In this document: in pieces, positions 59,239-64,000 of the stretch | How positions within the stretch are numbered: the first letter of the stretch is position 1 | Layout of the letters: each line of letters starts with the position of its first letter | From: Streptomyces sp. NRRL F-525 | GTDB lineage: Bacteria; Actinomycetota; Actinomycetes; Streptomycetales; Streptomycetaceae | Direction of reading: 5' to 3' | Assembly (NCBI RefSeq): GCF_000716605.1 | Contig: NZ_JNXE01000030.1 | Location: 1 to 64,000 of the forward strand | DNA: 64,000 nt | Made by a program: the position numbers and the translations under genes | The notes under the pieces: model-generated | The model's database searches: none | What the model saw: the letters and a program-made list of their open reading frames with translations, nothing else | What the model was told of the DNA's origin: nothing

Positions 59239-60555
59239 ATGACCGCTCCGTCCCCCCAGCCCATCCAGTCCACCCACCCCGACGACACCCGCGCGCCGAA
59301 TCGCCCCACCGCCCGCCGTGCCATCGCGGTGGCCAGCATCGGCAACGCGCTCGAATTCTTCGACCTCGCCCTCTACGCGCTGATGGCCTCCTACATCGGC
59401 CGCACGTTCTTCCCCGGCGGCAACCCCGGCGTCCAACTGGTGCAGGCCTACGCCGTGTTCGGCGTGACGTATCTGATCCGGCCGCTCGGCGGGCTGCTGC
59501 TCGGGGCGTACGCGGACCGCAACGGCCGTAAGAAAGCACTGGTGTTGTCGATCCGGCTCATGGTGCTCGGCACGCTGCTGCTCGCGGTGATGCCCGGGTA
59601 CTCGACCCTCGGCATCGCGTCGACCCTGGGGATCGTGCTCGCGCGGCTGATCCAAGGGTTCGCCGCCGGGGGCGAGTTCGGGGCGGCGACGTCGTTCCTG
59701 GTCGAGCAGGACGAGCGGCGCAAGAGTTTCCTCGGCAGCTTCCAGTTCGCCAGTCAGGGGTTGTCGACCCTCATGGCGGCAGGCTTCGCGGCGGTTCTCA
59801 CGGCGGTGCTGTCGGATGCGCAGATGACGTCGTGGGGGTGGCGCGTGCCGTTCGCCTTCGGGCTGCTGATCGGTCCCGTGGGCTACTTCGTACGGCGCTA
59901 CATGGACGAATCCCCGGTGCTGGCAGCGGAGTTGGAGTCGGCGGCCCCGAAGCCCTCGCCGATCGTGTCGGTCTTCCGCGACCACTGGGGCGGGCTGCTG
60001 ATCGCCGGCGGTGCGCTGATCGTCTCGACGGCGCTGAACTTCATGCTGCAGTACCTGCCGACGTACGGCATCGGTCAACTGGGCCTGGACGCCTCGCTGT
60101 CGTTCACCGCGCTGTTCATCGCCGGGGCCGTCCTGACCTTCGTCACCCCGCTCGTGGGGCTGCTGGGCGACCGCCACGGCAGGCTGCGTTTCATGATCCC
60201 GACCGCGGTGCTGATCGGCGTGAGCGTCGTCCCGCTCTTCCTGTGGCTCAACGCCTCGCCGTCGTTCCTCACGTTCGCGCTGTGCACCACAGTCCTCGCC
60301 CTGCTCAAGGCGGTGTACTTCGGCACGCTGCCGTCGGTGATGGCCGACGTCTTCCCGGCCCGGGCCCGCGCGACGGGCCTGTCCTTCAGCTACAACACGA
60401 CGGTCGCGCTCTTCGGCGGCTTCACCCCGACGATCGCCGCGGCCCTGATCGAGGCGACCGGCTCGCCGGTGGCACCGGGCTACTACCTGTTGGCCACGGC
60501 CGTGTTGAGCACCGCGGCCCTGACGACCGCGCTGCGCACGCACCGCATCCGGTGA
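59239..60555 (+). CDS. MFS transporter, metabolite:H+ symporter (MHS) family
   Basis: A 438-residue 12-helix carrier. The MHS signatures are IGNALEFFDLALYALMASYIG in helix 1, the RPLGGLLLGAYADRNGRKKAL loop 2-3 and GFAAGGEFGAATSFLVEQ in helix 5, as in citrate, ketoglutarate and shikimate symporters. GGAAGGA lies before the ATG. Cotranscribed with the M20 peptidase, it probably imports that enzyme's carboxylate-containing substrate. Confidence 0.9.
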   Translation: MTAPSPQPIQSTHPDDTRAPNRPTARRAIAVASIGNALEFFDLALYALMASYIGRTFFPGGNPGVQLVQAYAVFGVTYLIRPLGGLLLGAYADRNGRKKALVLSIRLMVLGTLLLAVMPGYSTLGIASTLGIVLARLIQGFAAGGEFGAATSFLVEQDERRKSFLGSFQFASQGLSTLMAAGFAAVLTAVLSDAQMTSWGWRVPFAFGLLIGPVGYFVRRYMDESPVLAAELESAAPKPSPIVSVFRDHWGGLLIAGGALIVSTALNFMLQYLPTYGIGQLGLDASLSFTALFIAGAVLTFVTPLVGLLGDRHGRLRFMIPTAVLIGVSVVPLFLWLNASPSFLTFALCTTVLALLKAVYFGTLPSVMADVFPARARATGLSFSYNTTVALFGGFTPTIAAALIEATGSPVAPGYYLLATAVLSTAALTTALRTHRIR

Positions 60556-60580
60556 GGAACGGCGGCGTACGTCCGGTGTG

Positions 60581-60931
60581 TCACCGCGCCCGCACCTCGT
60601 ACGTCGCCACCCGCACCGACGCGTCGTCCAGACACTCCCCGGAGATCAGGTCGAACCGCTGCTTGAGCAGCGGTGACGCGACGAACGGGCGGCCCTGGTG
60701 GGTGCCGGTAAGCCCGCGGGAGAGCACCGCCGCGCCGCTGAACGGGTCGCGGTTGTCGATGCCGTAGAGGCTGCCGGAGCGGTCGCGGAAGAGGGCGACC
60801 TGGGAGCCGTCGGGCAGCAGGGCCGCCACTCCGCGGCCGGGGGTGAGGCGGTCGAGGTCGCAGACCGTGAACCAGCCTTCCGCCAGCCGGAGTTGGACCT
60901 TCAGGTCGGTCGTCTCGGGAGCCAGGGTCAT
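60581..60931 (-). CDS. nirD: Nitrite reductase (NADH) small subunit NirD
   Basis: A 116-residue Rieske-fold protein (VQLRLAEGWFTVCDLDRLTPGRGVAALL, YGIDNRDPFSGAAVLSRG). The cysteine-histidine pairs of true Rieske proteins are absent, as is normal for NirD. Its ATG overlaps the nirB stop (ATGA), so it is translationally coupled and forms the cytoplasmic assimilatory nitrite reductase with NirB. Confidence 0.95.
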   Translation of the reverse strand: MTLAPETTDLKVQLRLAEGWFTVCDLDRLTPGRGVAALLPDGSQVALFRDRSGSLYGIDNRDPFSGAAVLSRGLTGTHQGRPFVASPLLKQRFDLISGECLDDASVRVATYEVRAR

Positions 60932-63543
60932 CGCTGGGCGCTTCCTTCCAGGACGTCGGCGGGCTGCTGGGGCCGCATGCCGATGGTCAGCAACGGCAGG
61001 TCGGGCTTGATCTGGTCGCGCTCGGGGACGAAGCCGACGACCGGGTCGGGGGTGTCCGGCGCGTTCACGAAGGACACGAACCGGGCCAGTTTCTCCGGGT
61101 CGTTGATGGTCGTGGCCCACTCGTCGCGATACCCGGCGACATGCGCGGCCATCAGCGACTCCAACTCCCCGCAGATACCGAGCGAGTCCGCCACGACCAC
61201 GTCCCGTACGTGGTCCAAGCCGCCCGGAATCCGCTCCAGCCACACGCTCGTACGCTCCAAGCGGTCGGCCGTACGGATGTAGAACATGAGGAACCGGTCG
61301 ATCAGGCGCACCAGTTCGGCATCGGACAGGTCCTTGGCAAGGAGGTCCGCGTGACGCGGAGTCGCGCCGCCGTTGCCGCCGACGTACAGGTTCCAGCCGT
61401 TGGCGGTGGCGATGATCCCGAAGTCCTTCGACTGGGCCTCGGCGCACTCGCGGGCGCAGCCGGAGACGGCCGACTTGAGCTTGTGCGGGGAGCGCAGCCC
61501 CCGATAGCGCAGCTCCAGGTCGATCGCCATCCGGACCGAGTCCTGCACGCCGTAACGGCACCAGGTCTGCCCCACACAGGACTTGACCGTCCGCAGGGCC
61601 TTTCCGTACGCGTGGCCCGACTCGAAACCGGCGTCCACCAACCTGGCCCAGATCAGCGGGAGTTGCTCCACCCGTGCGCCGAACAGGTCGATGCGCTGAC
61701 CGCCGGTGATCTTCGTGTAGAGGCCGAAGTCGCGGGCCACCTCGCCGATCACGATGAGTTTCTCGGGGGTGATCTCGCCGCCGGGGATGCGCGGCACGAC
61801 CGAATAGGAGCCGTTCTTCTGCAAGTTGGCGAGGAAGTGGTCGTTGCTGTCCTGCAGGGCCGCCTGTTCGCCGTCGAGGACATAACCGCTCGCGCCGATC
61901 GTCGGAGCGAGGGATGCGATGATCGACGCCACCGTCGGCTTGCAGATCTCGCAGCCGTCGCCGCCCCGGGCGCCCTCGCGGCCATAGCGATCCAGCATGT
62001 CCTGGTAGGAGTTGACACGCAGTGCGAGGGCGATCTCGTACAACTCCTCGCGGGTCTGCGCGAAGCAGCCGCACAGGCCCTTGTCGACCTCGACGCCGTT
62101 CGCCTCCAGCTCGGCGGTGACCAGCTGGCCGAGCACCTTGACGCAACTCCCGCAGCCCGTACCGGCCTTGGTGCACTTCTTCACCTCCGGCACGCTCGCG
62201 CAGGAGTGGTCCGTCACCGCGCCGCGGATCGCGCCCTTGCTGACGTTGTGGCAGGAGCAGATGACGGCCGCGTCGGGCAGCGCGGAGGGACCGAGCTGGA
62301 CGGCGCCCCCGGAACCGGCCGGCAGCACCAACTGCTCGGGGGAGACCGGCGGTACGGACCCGGTGAACGCGCGCAGGGTGCCGTACGCGTCCGCGTCGCC
62401 GACCAGGATGCCGCCCAGCAGCTCGCCGCCCCGGCCGATCACCAGCTTCTTGTACGTCCCCGCCCGCGCGTCGGAGTAGACGACGTCGAGGCAGTCCGCG
62501 GTCGCGCCGTGCGCGTCGCCGAAGGACGCCACGTCCACGCCGAGCAGCTTCAGCTTGGTCGACAAGTCGGCGCCGGTGAAGGCGGATTCGTCCTGGGCGA
62601 TGGTCGCGGCGGCGGTCTCCGCCTGCTCGTAACCGGGCGCCACCAACCCGTACACCCGGCCGTCCGCCGCCAGCGCGCACTCGCCGATCGCGAACACGTG
62701 CGGGTCGGTGACCGTACGGCACTGCTCGTCGACCGTGATGCCGCCGCGCTCACCGACCGACAGGCCCGAGGTGCGGGCGAGTTGGTCGCGGGGGCGGACA
62801 CCGGCGCTGAACACCACCATGTCCGTGGCGAGTTGGGAACCGTCGGACAGCTTCATGCCGGTGACGGCGCCGTCCGCGTCGGCGAGGATCTCCTGCGTAC
62901 CGGTCCCCGTGTGGACCGTCAGGCCCATGTCCTCGATGGTGCGCAGCAGGGCCGCGCCACCGCCCGCGTCGACCTGCACCGGCATCAGCCGGGGCGCGAA
63001 CTCCACGATGTGCGTGGTCAGTCCGAGCCCCTTGAGCGCACCAGCGGCTTCCAGCCCGAGCAGCCCACCCCCCACCACGGCACCCGTCGTCGCCCGCGAC
63101 CCGGCGTACTCCTCGATCGCGAGCAGGTCCTCGATCGTGCGATAGACGAAACAGCCCTCGGCGTCCTTGCCCGGAACGGGCGGCACGAACGGATACGAGC
63201 CGGTGGCGAGGACGAGCGTGTCGTACTCAACTGCCAGGCCGGAGCGGGCGGTTACGGTTCTCGCCGCCCGGTCGATCGTCTCCGCCGGGTCGCCGACGTA
63301 CAGCTCGATCCCGTGGTCCGCGATGAACTCCGCGTCCGTGAGCGAGAGTTCCTCGGGTGTGCGGCCCGAGAAGTACGAGGTGAGCTGGACGCGGTCGTAG
63401 GCAGGACGCGGTTCCTCGCACAGCACGACCACGCGGTGCGTCGCCGTCAGGCCGCGCTCGGCGAGCGCTTCGAGGAAGCGCTGACCGACCATGCCGTGGC
63501 CGACGAGCACGATGGTGGGCACCACACGCGGATTCGAGGTCAT
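60928..63543 (-). CDS. nirB: Nitrite reductase (NADH) large subunit NirB
   Basis: An 871-residue enzyme reducing nitrite to ammonium. Order: FAD/NAD(P)H pyridine nucleotide-disulphide domain (VLVGHGMVGQRFLEAL, VVGGGLLGLEAAG), BFD-like [2Fe-2S] domain (CSCHNVSKGAI, CGSC), then the sulphite/nitrite reductase repeats with the siroheme/[4Fe-4S] cysteines in QTWCRYG and SGCARECAEAQ. Full length. In Streptomyces nirBD is a known target of the nitrogen regulator GlnR, and a GlnR-like box lies just upstream. Confidence 0.96.
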   Translation of the reverse strand: MTSNPRVVPTIVLVGHGMVGQRFLEALAERGLTATHRVVVLCEEPRPAYDRVQLTSYFSGRTPEELSLTDAEFIADHGIELYVGDPAETIDRAARTVTARSGLAVEYDTLVLATGSYPFVPPVPGKDAEGCFVYRTIEDLLAIEEYAGSRATTGAVVGGGLLGLEAAGALKGLGLTTHIVEFAPRLMPVQVDAGGGAALLRTIEDMGLTVHTGTGTQEILADADGAVTGMKLSDGSQLATDMVVFSAGVRPRDQLARTSGLSVGERGGITVDEQCRTVTDPHVFAIGECALAADGRVYGLVAPGYEQAETAAATIAQDESAFTGADLSTKLKLLGVDVASFGDAHGATADCLDVVYSDARAGTYKKLVIGRGGELLGGILVGDADAYGTLRAFTGSVPPVSPEQLVLPAGSGGAVQLGPSALPDAAVICSCHNVSKGAIRGAVTDHSCASVPEVKKCTKAGTGCGSCVKVLGQLVTAELEANGVEVDKGLCGCFAQTREELYEIALALRVNSYQDMLDRYGREGARGGDGCEICKPTVASIIASLAPTIGASGYVLDGEQAALQDSNDHFLANLQKNGSYSVVPRIPGGEITPEKLIVIGEVARDFGLYTKITGGQRIDLFGARVEQLPLIWARLVDAGFESGHAYGKALRTVKSCVGQTWCRYGVQDSVRMAIDLELRYRGLRSPHKLKSAVSGCARECAEAQSKDFGIIATANGWNLYVGGNGGATPRHADLLAKDLSDAELVRLIDRFLMFYIRTADRLERTSVWLERIPGGLDHVRDVVVADSLGICGELESLMAAHVAGYRDEWATTINDPEKLARFVSFVNAPDTPDPVVGFVPERDQIKPDLPLLTIGMRPQQPADVLEGSAQR

Positions 63544-63566
63544 GCCCAGGAGCCTGCGACGCCGGT

Positions 63567-63593
63567 GTTACCCGACCGCATCCCACCTGTTTC
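63567..63593 (-). promoter_or_regulatory. GlnR-like box upstream of nirB
   Basis: Minus strand GAAAC-N6-GATGC-N6-GTAAC, three half sites with an exact 11-base period, matching the alternating GTnAC/GAAAC pattern recalled for GlnR. It lies 24-50 bases before the nirB ATG. Confidence 0.6.
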
Positions 63594-63670
63594 CCGCGAG
63601 GAACGCTGCCCTCAGCGGGAGCGCGCGGGGGGTGTGAGGGTTCGGGGCGCGCGCCGGGGGAGCGGTGTGA

Positions 63671-63688
63671 GGTTCGGTTAACCGAACC
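63671..63688. promoter_or_regulatory. Perfect 18-base palindrome between nirB and the sensor kinase gene
   Basis: GGTTCGGTTAACCGAACC, fully self-complementary, about 130 bases upstream of nirB and 140 bases upstream of the divergent kinase gene. Typical of a dimeric repressor operator. The regulator is not known. The rest of the 286-base gap is GC-rich without further features. Confidence 0.7.
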
Positions 63689-63829
63689 CCCGGGTCCCGT
63701 GCAGGCACCATCGTGTGCGCCGTGCGGCGGCGGAAGGCTGGAGGCATCGGTTCACAGCAGCTCACACGGGCTGCGCCGACACCCGTACACCGACTCCACG
63801 TCGCCGACCCATGTGCAGGGGGATGCACC

Positions 63830-64000
63830 ATGACCACCACCCGCGATCTGCCCACCCGACCGCCCGCCCCGGACCCGACCTCCGCCCACGCCCGGAACCT
63901 CGTCCGCGCCCCGTTCACCGCCACCACCTGGCGCCGCACCGCCTACGCGCTCCTCGCCCTCCCGCTGGGCCTGGCCTGCATCCCGCTCGCCCTCCTCGGC
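63830..64000 (+). CDS. Sensor histidine kinase, N-terminal part (runs off the window)
   Basis: Fifty-seven codons are visible. A Pro/Thr/Arg-rich head is followed by LVRAPFTATTWRRTAYALLALPLGLACIPLALLG, the start of the 'putative sensor' membrane domain that precedes many Streptomyces NarL-partner histidine kinases. AGGGGG lies before the ATG. The catalytic part lies outside the window, so the kinase call is inference from this N-terminal pattern. Confidence 0.6.
   Translation, partial: MTTTRDLPTRPPAPDPTSAHARNLVRAPFTATTWRRTAYALLALPLGLACIPLALLG

Overview
The window is chromosomal DNA of a Streptomyces or a very close actinomycete. Base composition is very GC-rich with strong third-position GC bias. 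It carries a Zur/Znu zinc operon, SCO2521-SCO2525 type families, bldA-type TTA codons, many leaderless promoters, a DasR-like chitinase promoter and three copies of a common Streptomyces intergenic repeat. From memory, the order recO, uppS, zur-znuBCA, glyS, chitinase, dusB, ppdK, nirBD follows the S. coelicolor core around SCO2525 down to SCO2486. Bases 1-59 are not genomic: they are an Illumina P5/Nextera adapter left on a contig end.

Layout. 60-7.7 kb: a minus-strand oligopeptide-type ABC importer operon (binding lipoprotein, permease, permease-ATPase fusion, ATPase) ending in a DHDPS/NAL-type lyase, with a divergent FadR-type GntR regulator that shares an operator-like motif with it. 7.7-13.5 kb: a SnoaL-like protein with TetR regulator, a phosphatase-like protein, a methyltransferase, an AraC regulator, a class A beta-lactamase, an exported glycosidase-like protein and a GNAT acetyltransferase. 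13.7-20.4 kb: a six-gene unit of unknown function (methyltransferase, SCO2524, SCO2523 variant P-loop, SCO2522, SCO2521, and a membrane protein with a TTA codon), the best candidate for an undescribed system. 20.4-28.5 kb: conserved housekeeping genes (recO, uppS, zinc operon, glyS) with a VOC protein and the remnant of a response regulator. 28.5-37.4 kb: chitinase, aldo/keto reductase with TetR, small secreted protein, serine hydrolase, two MFS exporters and an MmyB-type regulator. 37.4-49.4 kb: dusB, an alkaline-phosphatase-superfamily membrane protein with a long Ala-rich head, two (alpha/alpha)6 glycosidases with a divergent ROK regulator, and ppdK. 49.4-52.8 kb: a small P-loop kinase, an XRE/DUF6879-type regulatory cassette, a DUF6415-like protein and an excalibur protein. 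52.9-60.6 kb: two SDRs with a TetR, an LLM flavoprotein, and a LysR-controlled M20 peptidase plus MFS transporter. 60.6-64 kb: nirBD and the start of a sensor kinase.

How the genes work together. Several regulators sit next to their probable targets with visible shared sites: GntR/dpp operon, TetR/SDR, TetR/aldo-keto reductase, Zur/znuA, DasR-like sites/chitinase and a GlnR-like site/nirBD. No rRNA, tRNA, CRISPR array, insertion sequence or prophage was seen.
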